From positions 1 through 64,000 of the forward strand of contig CAYWKD010000014.1 of NCBI GenBank assembly GCA_964458705.1: a stretch of DNA of 64,000 nucleotides, in the 5' to 3' direction. Numbering within the stretch: the stretch's first letter is position 1; each line of letters begins with the position of its first letter. The notes beneath the pieces are model-generated. The model made no database searches and was not told where the DNA came from. It saw only the letters and a program-made list of their open reading frames with translations. Both the position numbers and the translations under genes were made by a program. The stretch comes from JAAUTG01 sp964458705 (lineage in GTDB: Bacteria; Bacteroidota; Bacteroidia; Chitinophagales; Saprospiraceae). Below are positions 25,885 through 35,768 of this stretch, piece after piece.

Positions 25885-27189
25885 TTAATTTCTCCTTAAA
25901 ATTAAGAACCCTATGCCACCACTAATTACGGAAGCTATAAAAATTCCAATTTTTGCTTGAAGTATATATGTTTGATTCGTAAAAGCAAGATCAGTGATAA
26001 ACAAAGACATTGTAAAGCCAACACCTGCCAGCATAGCAACTCCGTAAATATGTCGCCAATTAAGCCCCTCAGGAAGTGCTGCAAGTTTGAGGTTGACTAA
26101 GATTTTTGAAACTCCAACGACTCCAATAAATTTACCTAAAGCCAAACCCATCATCACTCCAATACTAACATTACTGAATAGATTTTCAGTAAAATCACCT
26201 GCAAAAGTTATACCAGCATTGGCTATCGCAAAAACAGGCATAACTACAAAAGCAACTAGTGGATGCATCGCATGTTCTAATCTTTGAAGAGGCGTTAGGG
26301 CTGCTCTGGAGTAGAATCTTATCTTATCTATAATATGCAATTGATCATGGGTGAGGAGTATAACATTGTTTGGCGTACTTTTTTCAAACTCATTTGTTAA
26401 TGAGTTCATTTTTGCCACAAACTTTTTATCCTGAATCTTGACATTTGCTGGGATCGTGAGTGCTGCAAGTACTCCCGCTATGGTTGCATGTACTCCTGAA
26501 AGCAGGAATGCCAACCATACTCCTCCTACACCAATAATTCCATAAAAAACAATGTTACGAACCCCTAAAGCGTTAGCAGCAACAAGAATAGCTAAAAATC
26601 CACCGCCTATCGCAAGGCTTACTAAGGAAATATCCGAAGTATAAAAAAAGGCAATGATCAAAACAGCACCAAGGTCATCAACTATGGCTAATGCTGTCAA
26701 AAATACTTTAAGCGATGTAGGAATCTTATCTCCTAATAAGTAAAGGATTCCAAGTGCAAAAGCAATATCTGTTGCCATTGGAATTCCCCATCCAGAGGAA
26801 GCTGCTCCAGATGAATTTAAAATTAGGTAGGACAATGCAGGTACTACCATACCACCTAAACCAGCCAAAATAGGTAGGATCGCATCTCTAGGATTTGAAA
26901 GTTCTCCTGCCATTACTTCCCTTTTTAGCTCAAGCCCTACCACAAAGAAGAAAACAGACATTAAGCCGTCATTAATCCAATGGTGCAGGGACTTTGACAC
27001 TATAAACTCTTCAAAGCCAATTGAAAAGGTGTATTCCCAGAGATGATGATAAGCATTCTGAAGGGGTGAATTGGCTAAAATCAAAGCAACTAAGGCAGAA
27101 ACAAACAGTAAAATTCCACTTGTGGTTGAATTGTCTATGAATCGACTAATTGGAAGTATCAAAAACTTATCAATCGGATCTACTCTCAT
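25885..27189 (-). CDS. nhaA: Na+/H+ antiporter NhaA
   Basis: The 434-residue integral membrane protein has the NhaA pattern with around twelve helices, including FFFVVGLELKREVMAGELSNPRDAILPILAGLGGMVVPALSY and the catalytic aspartate pair in ALAIVDDLGAVLIIAFFYT. The C-terminal GVAMLAGVGFTMSLFITDLAF is also conserved. NhaA exchanges two protons for one sodium across the inner membrane and handles salt and alkaline stress, which fits a marine or saline habitat. A 30-40-residue cytoplasmic insertion near the middle (KIQDKKFVAKMNSLTNEFEK) is longer than in E. coli but usual in this subgroup. Start ATG 27189. Confidence 0.95.
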   Translation of the reverse strand: MRVDPIDKFLILPISRFIDNSTTSGILLFVSALVALILANSPLQNAYHHLWEYTFSIGFEEFIVSKSLHHWINDGLMSVFFFVVGLELKREVMAGELSNPRDAILPILAGLGGMVVPALSYLILNSSGAASSGWGIPMATDIAFALGILYLLGDKIPTSLKVFLTALAIVDDLGAVLIIAFFYTSDISLVSLAIGGGFLAILVAANALGVRNIVFYGIIGVGGVWLAFLLSGVHATIAGVLAALTIPANVKIQDKKFVAKMNSLTNEFEKSTPNNVILLTHDQLHIIDKIRFYSRAALTPLQRLEHAMHPLVAFVVMPVFAIANAGITFAGDFTENLFSNVSIGVMMGLALGKFIGVVGVSKILVNLKLAALPEGLNWRHIYGVAMLAGVGFTMSLFITDLAFTNQTYILQAKIGIFIASVISGGIGFLILRRN

Positions 27190-27214
27190 TATTTTAGATT
27201 ATTTGAGTTTAAAT

Positions 27215-27305
27215 AAATGGACAGGTTTAAATGTTTAATAATGTAATAATGACATTAATAGAAAATTGTGTGCACAAACGAACAATTTAAACCTATCCAC
27301 TTGCT
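27215..27305. repeat. MITE-like inverted-repeat element, copy C (reverse orientation)
   Basis: Terminal inverted repeats TGGACAGGTTTAAAT (27218-27232) and ATTTAAACCTATCCA (27285-27299) match at 14 of 15 positions. The inner palindrome AATGTAATAATGACATT is also present. Read on the minus strand it aligns with copies A and B (12737-12841, 31111-31219). It lies between nhaA and ubiD. Confidence 0.7.
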
Positions 27306-27609
27306 TAAAATACTTGTTTTAATTTTTATTGAATATGCTATCAACAACAAGAGACCAATGAACACTTCTACTGCTCGAACCTGGTTTTCTTTGGTTAGAT
27401 GACCTACTAATCGTTTCATTCTTTTACCTAACTCAAATTACTCGCTTATTCATCAAATTTCCTAAAGGAAAAAAAGTTTTCAAACAATCTGATGTTAGTA
27501 ATGAAATCCTAAAGTAGTTTCTTCAAAATCAAGTTTAGTTTATTTTATAATTTCTTGACAAACCCACTTCGGCTTTTTTTGTTCCTGTGCTGAACACAAT
27601 ATATATTTA
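27306..27609. other. Intergenic region between the repeat element and ubiD
   Basis: AT-rich, with no supported reading frame. It should contain the ubiD promoter. A TTTG-N20-TATATTTA match at 27578-27609 abuts the start codon and would begin transcription inside the gene, so the real promoter is probably further upstream; I could not pick it out. Confidence 0.4.
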
Positions 27610-29436
27610 ATGTCATACAGAAGTTTGAAGCAGGCTGCACTTGATTTAGAGAAGCATGGGCAACTTATCAGAATAAAATCAGAGGTTGATCCAGAGTTAG
27701 AAGTAGCAGAAATTCACAGAAGATTTTTTGATGCTCAAGGACCTGCTCTCCTCTTTGAGAATATAAAAGGCTCAAAGTTTCCAGCACTTTCCAATCTGTA
27801 TGGCACTTTCGAGCGTACAGACTTCCTGTTTAGGCACACTATCGAGAAAGTCCAAAAAGTTATTGAACTAAAAGCAGACCCAGCAAACTTCTTAAAGAAT
27901 CCTTTTCGCTACACAAGCGCACCTTTTACCGCAGTATCTGCATTACCTCGAAAGCGGCGAACTGCACCAATTTTATACGGTAAAACTCAAATTGACCAAC
28001 TGCCTCTCATTAAATCATGGCAAATGGATGGCGGGGCATTTGTAACTATGCCACAAGTGATTACAATGCCTCCAAACACAAAAAACATGATGCAATCTAA
28101 TGTTGGAATGTATCGTGTACAACTCTCTGGCAATGAATATGAAATAAATAAGGAAGTGGGAATGCACTATCAGCTACACAGAGGAATTGGTGTGCATCAT
28201 ACCATGTATAACGAAATCAATCAGCCGTTCAAAGCCTCCGTAGTGATCGGGGGACCTCCTTCTTATGCTTTTTCAGCTATCATGCCACTGCCAGAAGGAC
28301 TTTCTGAAATGACCTTTGCAGGTATGCTAGGTGGGCATCGCTATGGCTATGTAATGAAAAACGGTCACGTAATCCCCGCTTTTGCTGATTTCGTTATAAC
28401 TGGAACGATTCGGAAGAACGAAAAGAAGCCAGAAGGTCCTTTTGGCGATCACCTAGGCTACTACAGCCTAGAACATGATTTTCCAGTGATGGAAGTTGAG
28501 AATGTTTACTTTAGAAAAGATGCTATATGGCACTTTTCAGTAGTCGGGCGACCACCACAGGAAGATAGTAGTTTTGGTTACTTAATCCACAATTTGGTAA
28601 AGCCACTCACTCCGCAGGAATTTCCTGGCATCAAAGAAATCAATGCTGTTGATGCCTCAGGTGTGCATCCTTTGCTATTGGCCATTGGCAGTGAGCGATA
28701 TATGCCTTTTAGAGAAGAAAAGCCAGAAGAAATTATTACACAAGCCAACCGAATTATTGGTTCTGGTCAGACTTCTCTAGCAAAATATTTATTCATAGCT
28801 GCTCAAAATGATGATCCTAATTTAACAACTCATCACATCGAAGACTACTTCCGTCATGTATTAGAAAGAGTAGATTGGACAAGAGACCTACATTTCCAAA
28901 CTCGAACGACTATTGATACGCTAGACTACTCAGGAACAGGCTGGAATGAAGGCTCGAAGGTCATCATTGCTTGTCGAGGTAAAAAACGCAGAGCGCTCAA
29001 AGCTGAATTACCAATTGATTTCTCATTGCCCGATGAGTTTTCTAGCCCTCGATTTGTTCAAAAAGGCATTTTAGCGATTCAAGGGAAAGCGTACCAAGAT
29101 GAAAATGCTAAGCAGGATATACAGCAACTCACACAACATTTGAAGAAATTTAACTTAGAAAACACACCACTTATCATAATTTGTGATGATAGCCAATTTA
29201 TAGCGGAGACATTGAACAATTTTCTTTGGGTAACTTTCACTCGCTCCAATCCTTCACACGATATTTATGGCGTGGATAGTTTCACAGAATTTAAGCACTG
29301 GGGCTGTCGCAGTTCGCTAGTGATTGATGCGAGAATAAAGCCACACCATGCGCCAGCAATGACGACTGATCCTCAAATTGCAAAAAAAGTAGATCGCTTA
29401 TTTTCAAAAGGAGGAGAACTATACGGCACAATTTAG
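27610..29436 (+). CDS. UbiD-family decarboxylase
   Basis: The 608-residue protein is a full-length UbiD-type (de)carboxylase: N-terminal YRSLKQAALDLEKHGQLIRIKSEVDPELEVAEIHRR, middle GMYRVQLSGNEYEINKEVGMHYQLHRGIGVHH, and the active-site region EGPFGDHLGYYS. The family binds prenylated FMN, made by UbiX, and removes carboxyl groups from aromatic or alpha,beta-unsaturated acids. In Bacteroidota a UbiD homologue commonly serves menaquinone synthesis, which is the likely job here, but no ubiX or men gene is adjacent. Start ATG 27610 gives the standard family N-terminus. Confidence 0.92.
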   Translation: MSYRSLKQAALDLEKHGQLIRIKSEVDPELEVAEIHRRFFDAQGPALLFENIKGSKFPALSNLYGTFERTDFLFRHTIEKVQKVIELKADPANFLKNPFRYTSAPFTAVSALPRKRRTAPILYGKTQIDQLPLIKSWQMDGGAFVTMPQVITMPPNTKNMMQSNVGMYRVQLSGNEYEINKEVGMHYQLHRGIGVHHTMYNEINQPFKASVVIGGPPSYAFSAIMPLPEGLSEMTFAGMLGGHRYGYVMKNGHVIPAFADFVITGTIRKNEKKPEGPFGDHLGYYSLEHDFPVMEVENVYFRKDAIWHFSVVGRPPQEDSSFGYLIHNLVKPLTPQEFPGIKEINAVDASGVHPLLLAIGSERYMPFREEKPEEIITQANRIIGSGQTSLAKYLFIAAQNDDPNLTTHHIEDYFRHVLERVDWTRDLHFQTRTTIDTLDYSGTGWNEGSKVIIACRGKKRRALKAELPIDFSLPDEFSSPRFVQKGILAIQGKAYQDENAKQDIQQLTQHLKKFNLENTPLIIICDDSQFIAETLNNFLWVTFTRSNPSHDIYGVDSFTEFKHWGCRSSLVIDARIKPHHAPAMTTDPQIAKKVDRLFSKGGELYGTI

Positions 29437-29634
29437 CAATTCACTTTGTTTAAAATTTTAGAAATCATCATCTAATTGTGCACACAGGCTACAAATATTT
29501 TGTGTGTTCAGTTCAAAATCATGCCACAACCAAAGCAATCATCCAAGCAAAAATTCCTACCTTTCGCCTAGTTTTTTACTATGGATAAATCTAGTATTGA
29601 ATAATCAGTCGCAATACTAATCAAACAGACTATT

Positions 29635-31017
29635 ATGAGTTTTCGCCAAGAAAAAGATAGTATCGGATATATAGATGTGCCAGAAGATGCTTATTGGGGT
29701 GCACAAACCCAACGATCTCTGCAAAATTTCAAAATTGGTGGGCAGCAAATGCCAATTGAAGTAATTCGTGCATTCGCCATTCTGAAAAAAGCTGCTGCTA
29801 GGACAAATGAAGCACTGGGAGAGCTGCCGATGGAAAAAGCAGACGTTATTGCTTTAGTTTGCGATGAAATATTGGCAGGAAAGCTAAACGATCAATTTCC
29901 GCTAGTAGTTTGGCAGACAGGTTCTGGCACTCAATCAAACATGAACGTCAATGAAGTAATTGCCAATCGGGGTCATGTTTTGAGAGGCGGGGCATTAACG
30001 GACGAAAAAAAATCACTGCATCCTAACGACGATGTTAATAAGTCTCAATCTTCTAATGATACTTTTCCAACGGCCATGCACATCGCCGCTTATAAAAAAA
30101 TAATGGAAGTAACCATTCCAGGTATGCAAAAGCTTCGAAGTAAATTGGCTGAGAAGTCAGACGAGTTTATAAATGTGGTAAAAATTGGGCGAACACATTT
30201 CATGGATGCAACGCCTGTGACTGTAGGGCAAGAATTGAGTGGCTATGTTTCTCAATTAGATCATGGTATTAGAGCTATTCAAAATACACTAAAGCATCTT
30301 TCAGAACTGGCGCTAGGGGGAACAGCAGTCGGCACAGGCTTGAATGCACCAGCGAACTATGCAGAAAAAGTAGCTTCAAAAATTGCAGCATTAACAGGTT
30401 TGCCCTTTACCTCTGCTGAGAATAAATTTGAAGCATTAGCCGCACATGATGCTATTGTGGAATCGCATGGTGCTTTGAAAACAGTAGCTTGCAGCTTGAT
30501 GAAAATTGGAAATGACATTCGTATGTTATCCTCAGGACCTAGAAGCGGCATTGGTGAATTGTTGATTCCCGCCAATGAGCCAGGTTCTTCCATCATGCCA
30601 GGCAAGGTAAACCCTACGCAATCAGAAGCCTTGACAATGGCAATGGCGCAAGTAATCGGCAATGATGTAGCCATCAATGTGGGGGGGATGACGGGGCATT
30701 TCGAGCTAAATGTTTTTAAACCGATGATGATCTATAATTTCCTTTGGTCTGCTCAATTAATCGGTGATGCTTGTATAAGTTTTACAGATAATTGTATTGC
30801 GGGGTTGCAACCAAATTACAAGCGCATTAAAGAACACTTAAATAATTCTTTGATGCTAGTAACTGCCTTAAATACTAAGATTGGTTATGACAACGCAGCA
30901 ACAATTGCTAAAAAGGCTTATGCTGAAGATAAAACGCTAAAGCAGGCTGCTATTGAACTAGAACTAATAACAGAAGAGCAATTCAATGAATGGGTGCGCC
31001 CTGAAACAATGGTATAG
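29635..31017 (+). CDS. fumC: Class II fumarate hydratase
   Basis: The 460-residue enzyme has the standard fumarase C features: DVPEDAYWGAQTQRS at the N-terminus, GSGTQSNMNVNEVIANR, HPNDDVNKSQSSNDTFPTAMHIA, GRTHFMDATPVTVGQE, and the superfamily signature GSSIMPGKVNPTQ. It catalyses reversible hydration of fumarate to L-malate in the TCA cycle as a cytoplasmic homotetramer without an iron-sulfur cluster. The T-H-F motif and N-terminal Y-W-G-A-Q distinguish it from aspartase. It is monocistronic. Confidence 0.96.
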   Translation: MSFRQEKDSIGYIDVPEDAYWGAQTQRSLQNFKIGGQQMPIEVIRAFAILKKAAARTNEALGELPMEKADVIALVCDEILAGKLNDQFPLVVWQTGSGTQSNMNVNEVIANRGHVLRGGALTDEKKSLHPNDDVNKSQSSNDTFPTAMHIAAYKKIMEVTIPGMQKLRSKLAEKSDEFINVVKIGRTHFMDATPVTVGQELSGYVSQLDHGIRAIQNTLKHLSELALGGTAVGTGLNAPANYAEKVASKIAALTGLPFTSAENKFEALAAHDAIVESHGALKTVACSLMKIGNDIRMLSSGPRSGIGELLIPANEPGSSIMPGKVNPTQSEALTMAMAQVIGNDVAINVGGMTGHFELNVFKPMMIYNFLWSAQLIGDACISFTDNCIAGLQPNYKRIKEHLNNSLMLVTALNTKIGYDNAATIAKKAYAEDKTLKQAAIELELITEEQFNEWVRPETMV

Positions 31018-31110
31018 TACCAATAGCAATTGTTCTTGGAAGTAGTTTAATGTTATTGCCTATTTCAGCACCAATACATTGATTCGCTCTTTCTTTGGCA
31101 TATCCTCTAT

Positions 31111-31219
31111 GGTAGCATAAAAGCTATTGTTCGTACGTTTAGATTGCTTATTTGCTTATACAATTTTTTGTTAATGTGATAGCTGTATCACTAAATATTT
31201 GAGTCTGCCCACTTACTTG
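31111..31219. repeat. MITE-like inverted-repeat element, copy B (left end degraded)
   Basis: The right terminus (reverse complement CCAAGTAAGTGGGCAGAC) and the core (GTTTAGATTGCTTATTT, TTAATGTGAT-agct-GTATCACTAAA) align with copy A. The left terminus is decayed. It lies in the 418-bp gap between fumC and the M16 peptidase gene; the rest of that gap is AT-rich with no supported gene and presumably holds the peptidase promoter. Confidence 0.65.
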
Positions 31220-31435
31220 GGTGCTATAACTTTAAAGATTAGACCATTACAAAACAATATCTTCTTGCCTACGACCCTTCTTCATAATAGAATTGTCAAA
31301 ATAATTGGTCAAGAACAGAATTAAGTTAGCTTCAATAGCACAACTTGAATCAAATCTTCGTTGTTATTTTTAGACAAATATTTCCAAGAAATTATCGAAC
31401 AATTACATTATTAATATACTTTAAACCTATAATTT

Positions 31436-34279
31436 ATGAAGCAGATCATCTTACTATTTATGTTACTAACTACATCTTTTGCTTGGTCACAAACGAAGCT
31501 CATTGAGAAAGTAGAAAAAACTGAAGACGAGATCGTTATTCCTTACGAAAAGTACGAACTGGAAAACGGTTTGACCCTCATCATCCATGAAGATAAATCT
31601 GATCCTCTAGTTCATGTAGATGTTACTTATCATGTGGGTTCCGCTAGAGAAGAAATTAACAAATCGGGCTTTGCTCACTTTTTTGAGCACATGATGTTTC
31701 AAGGCTCTGAAAATGTCGCAGACGAGGAGCACTTCAAAATTGTTACAGAGTCTGGGGGAACGTTAAACGGCACCACTAATCGGGATAGAACCAACTATTT
31801 TGAGACACTTCCTAGCAACCAGCTTGAGACAGCACTTTGGCTAGAGGCAGATCGAATGGGATTCTTTTTGAATGCCGTAACGCAGAAAAAGTTTGAGGTG
31901 CAGCGCGCCACTGTAAAGAACGAAAAAGCACAAAACTATGACAATCGCCCCTATGGTAGGTATAGTGAAATTAACTCAGGGGCATTATATCCTTATGGGC
32001 ATCCCTATTCTTGGCTGACCATTGGAAGGGTGGAAGACCTCGATCGCGTGGATGTAGAGGACTTGAAGCGTTTCTTTTTGCGTTGGTACGGACCCAATAA
32101 TGCTGTTTTAACAGTTGGAGGAGATGTTGAGCCAAAGCAAGTTGTGAAAATGGTGGAAAAATACTTTGGTGTAATTCCGAGAGGACCAGAAGTGGAAAAA
32201 ATAGAATTAGCAGCACCCGTACTAGATCAAGACCGCCATATATCTTACGTTGATAAAAATATTCGCTTCCCTGCACTTTTATTTACTTACCCAACTGTAC
32301 CTAGATTTCACCCTGACGAAGCACCGCTAGATTGTCTTGCAGAGATTTTAGGGCAAGGCAAAAGCTCTTATTTTTACAAGAAATTTGTAAAAACACAAAA
32401 AGCTATTCAAGCATCTGCTTCTCATCCGACAAGTGAATTGGCAGGTGAATTTTTTATGTTTGTTCTACCATTTCCAGGGCAGACCTTGGCTGATTTTGAA
32501 TCAGAAATGCGAACAATCCTTGCAGAGTTTGAAGAAAATGGGGTTTCTGATGACGATATTCAAAAATTCAAGGCTAATCAAGAATCAACTATTATTAATG
32601 GTTTAGCAACAGTAAGTGGAAAAGTATCACAGTTGGCTAGTTATGAAACTTTCTACGGCGATGCTAATGCGATAAAGTACGACTTAGAACGCTACATGAA
32701 TATCACTAAGGAGGATGTGATGCGCGTATTTAAGAAGTACATCAAAGACAAATACGCCGTGATTCAGAGTGTGATTCCCAATGAAGAAACCGCTACGGCT
32801 CAGGCAGATAATTACGAGATTCCAATGGAAGGGGATAATCCTTTTCCAACAACAGATTATTCTGGATTGGAATATAAAAGACCAACGGGCGATGCGTTTG
32901 ACAGAAGTAAGAAACCGGCACTTGGAGCAAACCCGATCGTGAAAGTACCTGCCTTTTGGAACGCTGAGTTTGACAATGGCATGAAAGTAATTGGTACTAA
33001 GAGTGATGAAATTCCCACGGTTGCGATTCAACTGACCATCAACGGCGGACATAAAATGGACGCTAATAATGTTTCTAAGTCTGGATTGGCTTCACTGACA
33101 GCAAGTATGATGAACGAAGCTACCGAAAATTTTACTTCTGAAGAAATTCAAGAAGCCTTACGCAAGTTGGGAAGTAGCATTAGTATTTATGCTGGTCAAG
33201 CAAGTACAACCATGAGTATTCAATCATTGAAAAAAAATCTCGACAAAACACTTGAGATTGCAGAAGAAATTTTAAAAAACCCTGCCTTCAAAGAAGAAGA
33301 CTTCGAGCGGCTTAAAAAGCAACAGCTAGAAGGAATACAAGCTAATCAAAAAGACCCTGCTTCTATTGCTGATCAGGTTTACAACCGCTTAATCTATGGC
33401 AATGCTCATATTTTTTCTGTGCCTACTTCGGGAACGGAAGAAACCGTGAACAATGTAACCTTGGAGGACGTAAAAAATTTCTACAACAAATATTATACAC
33501 CTTCTATTTCTGAATTGGTGATCGTTGGGGATATTGACGAACAAGAGTTGATGCCAAAATTGGATTTCTTAAAAACTTGGAAAGGGGAGGCAGTCGAAAT
33601 GCCTAAGATGCCAACGCCACAGAAAGTGGATAAAACAAAAATATACCTAGTCGATAAAACAGAAGCACCGCAGTCGCAAATAAGAGTTGGATACTTGACA
33701 GATTTGACTTACGATGTAGCAGGAGATTACTTCAAATCGTACTTAATGAATTATCCTTTAGGCGGCGCTTTCAATAGTCGCATCAACTTAAATTTACGCG
33801 AGGATAAAGGTTGGACTTATGGTGCTAGCTCCTATTTTCAAGTTGGTGATGATCCAGGACCCTTTACAGTAAGCACTGGAGTAAAGGCAGATGCTACTGA
33901 TAGCACAGTAATAGAAATCATGAAAGAACTGAAAAGTTATGAACGAGATGGCATCACTGAAGAAGAATTGTCCTTTATGAGAAAATCAGTAGGACAGCGC
34001 GATGCGAGAAGCTATGAAGCACCATGGCAGAAAACCAGTTTCCTGAGAAGAATTGTACATTTTGATCTGCCTGCCGACTTTACAGACAAGCAAGCAGAAA
34101 TCATAGCAACAATTGAGAAGGAAGAAATTGATCGCTTGGCTAAAAAGTACATCAATACGAGTAAGATGAATATTTTAGTTGTAGGAGATGAAGCGACAAA
34201 TAGAGAGAAATTGGAAAAACTAGGCTATGAAGTAATTAAACTGGATGAAAAAGGAAATAGTAAAGTGATCAAGCCGTAA
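31436..34279 (+). CDS. Secreted M16-family zinc metallopeptidase, two-domain (pitrilysin-like)
   Basis: The 947-residue protein begins with a signal peptide (ILLFMLLTTSFAWSQ). The inverted zinc-binding motif HFFEH is near residue 80 with the downstream glutamate in the helix VKNEKAQNYDNRPYG; these belong to the active N-terminal M16 half. A second, motif-less M16 half begins near residue 500 (NGMKVIGTKSDEIPTVAIQLTINGG), which normally completes the substrate clamshell. It ends with SKMNILVVGDEATNREKLEKLGYEVIKLDEKG. Such enzymes degrade peptides in the periplasm. It is monocistronic and converges on the HD/Pycsar gene with a shared stem-loop. Confidence 0.93.
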   Translation: MKQIILLFMLLTTSFAWSQTKLIEKVEKTEDEIVIPYEKYELENGLTLIIHEDKSDPLVHVDVTYHVGSAREEINKSGFAHFFEHMMFQGSENVADEEHFKIVTESGGTLNGTTNRDRTNYFETLPSNQLETALWLEADRMGFFLNAVTQKKFEVQRATVKNEKAQNYDNRPYGRYSEINSGALYPYGHPYSWLTIGRVEDLDRVDVEDLKRFFLRWYGPNNAVLTVGGDVEPKQVVKMVEKYFGVIPRGPEVEKIELAAPVLDQDRHISYVDKNIRFPALLFTYPTVPRFHPDEAPLDCLAEILGQGKSSYFYKKFVKTQKAIQASASHPTSELAGEFFMFVLPFPGQTLADFESEMRTILAEFEENGVSDDDIQKFKANQESTIINGLATVSGKVSQLASYETFYGDANAIKYDLERYMNITKEDVMRVFKKYIKDKYAVIQSVIPNEETATAQADNYEIPMEGDNPFPTTDYSGLEYKRPTGDAFDRSKKPALGANPIVKVPAFWNAEFDNGMKVIGTKSDEIPTVAIQLTINGGHKMDANNVSKSGLASLTASMMNEATENFTSEEIQEALRKLGSSISIYAGQASTTMSIQSLKKNLDKTLEIAEEILKNPAFKEEDFERLKKQQLEGIQANQKDPASIADQVYNRLIYGNAHIFSVPTSGTEETVNNVTLEDVKNFYNKYYTPSISELVIVGDIDEQELMPKLDFLKTWKGEAVEMPKMPTPQKVDKTKIYLVDKTEAPQSQIRVGYLTDLTYDVAGDYFKSYLMNYPLGGAFNSRINLNLREDKGWTYGASSYFQVGDDPGPFTVSTGVKADATDSTVIEIMKELKSYERDGITEEELSFMRKSVGQRDARSYEAPWQKTSFLRRIVHFDLPADFTDKQAEIIATIEKEEIDRLAKKYINTSKMNILVVGDEATNREKLEKLGYEVIKLDEKGNSKVIKP

Positions 34280-34298
34280 CATAGATTAGGTTTATCGT

Positions 34299-34339
34299 AT
34301 GAGGTTTGTTAAATCCAAGGTGGAAATAACAAACCTCAT
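34299..34339. terminator. Perfect 13-bp stem-loop between convergent genes
   Basis: ATGAGGTTTGTTA (34299-34311) and TAACAAACCTCAT (34327-34339) form a 13-bp stem with a 15-nt loop, centred between the ends of the M16 peptidase (+) and the HD/Pycsar gene (-). There is no clear T-run, so it may act in RNA 3'-end protection or as a weak bidirectional terminator. Confidence 0.6.
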
Positions 34340-34354
34340 TCTAACTCCACATCG

Positions 34355-35596
34355 CTAAAAGATAAAAACAATAGTAAATACAAGGACTACAAAGATAATA
34401 CCGTACATGAAAACATTATAGCAAATACTCAAGAAGCGATACTTTTTAGCTAGAACCTTTCCTAAAAAGTACAAATCCCGCGTCATAGAACTATACAAAA
34501 AATCACTATCCCTAATCATCTCTGTCATTCCCCACTGAAAATCATCCAAATCCATATTGTAGTAATTGCCGAAGAAGAGCAGATTTGAGCGACGATTTTT
34601 GATGTCTTCTCTTGTGAATTTCCCTTCTGTTACTTTCGGGCGTGTCGAGAGCGTAGCAAAGATCATGGCGACTAAGCAAACTACTAGCAATGCCAATGTT
34701 GGGATAATCAACTTAGGATTTGTTGTGAATTGAGGAACAAGTGTAGAGACCACAATTGAAATAATGATTGCATTGATACTCAGCATGATATTTGCCTTGT
34801 TATCTGCAATGGAACTTAAATTTATGTGTGTCCTGTAAGTGCTGCGGTACATTGTTTCGACTCCTCTTCCCAAAGAGAGGTCTTTCAGTTGGTAGGCATT
34901 AGAATTAATGGCTTTTTTCAAATTTTCTTTCTTGTTCTTACTTTTCTTCTTTTTTGCTTTCTTCAACTTTGCTTGTTCAAATTCATCTGGATATAGCTTC
35001 AACCGCCGCTTTTTCAATTGCCTGATATGCTTTTCTTTTTGATCCTCCAGTAAGGCTCTCGCTCTTTCTGTATGATATTCGTGGTTGCTCATGAAGTGCA
35101 ATTCAAAATCAAACCAATCTTTTTCAGACATAATCTTCCCTTGAGTAACTGCAAGTTCTTGGCGCAGCCTACTGCATTGATCCCAATACAATAAACTCCC
35201 AAGATGACTCAAATCAGCATCACAGAGAATGCGATCAATCAAGGTAGTAGGTTCAGCCGATGGCTTAGTTGCTAGGATGGCTTGTTCTACTCGTTGAATA
35301 TTAACTTCATCGTAACCTTTAGATTCAAGAAAAACTCTGGCAATACTAGCGCCTCTTTGTTCATGACCTTCAGGTTTTTCATTGTAGCCCACATCATGAA
35401 ACCATGCTGCCAATTGCAGTATCTCTAACTCTGTATTTGTCAACTCATAATCTTCAGCAATAGTAAGAGTGGCATCTACGACATTACGTACATGTTCTAA
35501 ATTGTGAAAAACATACTTTGCAGAGACATTTTCGTTGAAAAATGCTGTAACGTACAACTCAGCGGATAAGACAACCGGACTTTCCTTGTATTCCAT
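34355..35596 (-). CDS. HD-domain phosphohydrolase fused to a Pycsar-effector-type membrane domain
   Basis: The 413-residue protein has two parts. Residues 25-175 are an HD-domain with metal ligands visible as H35 (HNLEH), H67-D68 (FHDVGY) and D126 (CDADLSHLG). A very basic linker (190-230) leads to a C-terminal domain with the sequence MYRSTYRTHINLSSIADNKANIMLSINAIIIS and three membrane helices (about 268-287, 296-316, 388-413). That C-terminal pattern is the DUF5706/PycTM domain, the membrane effector of Pycsar anti-phage systems, where it responds to cCMP or cUMP. HD proteins hydrolyse nucleotides or phosphodiesters. No PycC-type cyclase lies next to it, so this may be a housekeeping nucleotide-responsive membrane protein rather than a defence locus. 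Start ATG 35596. Confidence 0.85.
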   Translation of the reverse strand: MEYKESPVVLSAELYVTAFFNENVSAKYVFHNLEHVRNVVDATLTIAEDYELTNTELEILQLAAWFHDVGYNEKPEGHEQRGASIARVFLESKGYDEVNIQRVEQAILATKPSAEPTTLIDRILCDADLSHLGSLLYWDQCSRLRQELAVTQGKIMSEKDWFDFELHFMSNHEYHTERARALLEDQKEKHIRQLKKRRLKLYPDEFEQAKLKKAKKKKSKNKKENLKKAINSNAYQLKDLSLGRGVETMYRSTYRTHINLSSIADNKANIMLSINAIIISIVVSTLVPQFTTNPKLIIPTLALLVVCLVAMIFATLSTRPKVTEGKFTREDIKNRRSNLLFFGNYYNMDLDDFQWGMTEMIRDSDFLYSSMTRDLYFLGKVLAKKYRFLSICYNVFMYGIIFVVLVFTIVFIF

Positions 35597-35768
35597 TGGT
35601 TACTTAGACTCTATCTATCTGCACTTTCTTGATAATGCTACTTCACAGGTGGGCACATCATTGTAAGAATTCTAATTCAAACAATATTACAGACAAATAA
35701 AATGAATAATCATGAATATACTAGACATTGAAGATTGTTTGGTCAATATCTAGTACTAAAATGAGAAT

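Noticed and set aside
27578..27609. Promoter TTTG-N20-TATATTTA directly before ubiD
   Set aside because: It would start transcription inside the ubiD coding region, downstream of the only start codon that gives the normal UbiD N-terminus.
34355..35596. Complete Pycsar defence locus
   Set aside because: Only the effector-type domain is present; neighbours are tatA genes and a peptidase, with no pyrimidine cyclase.
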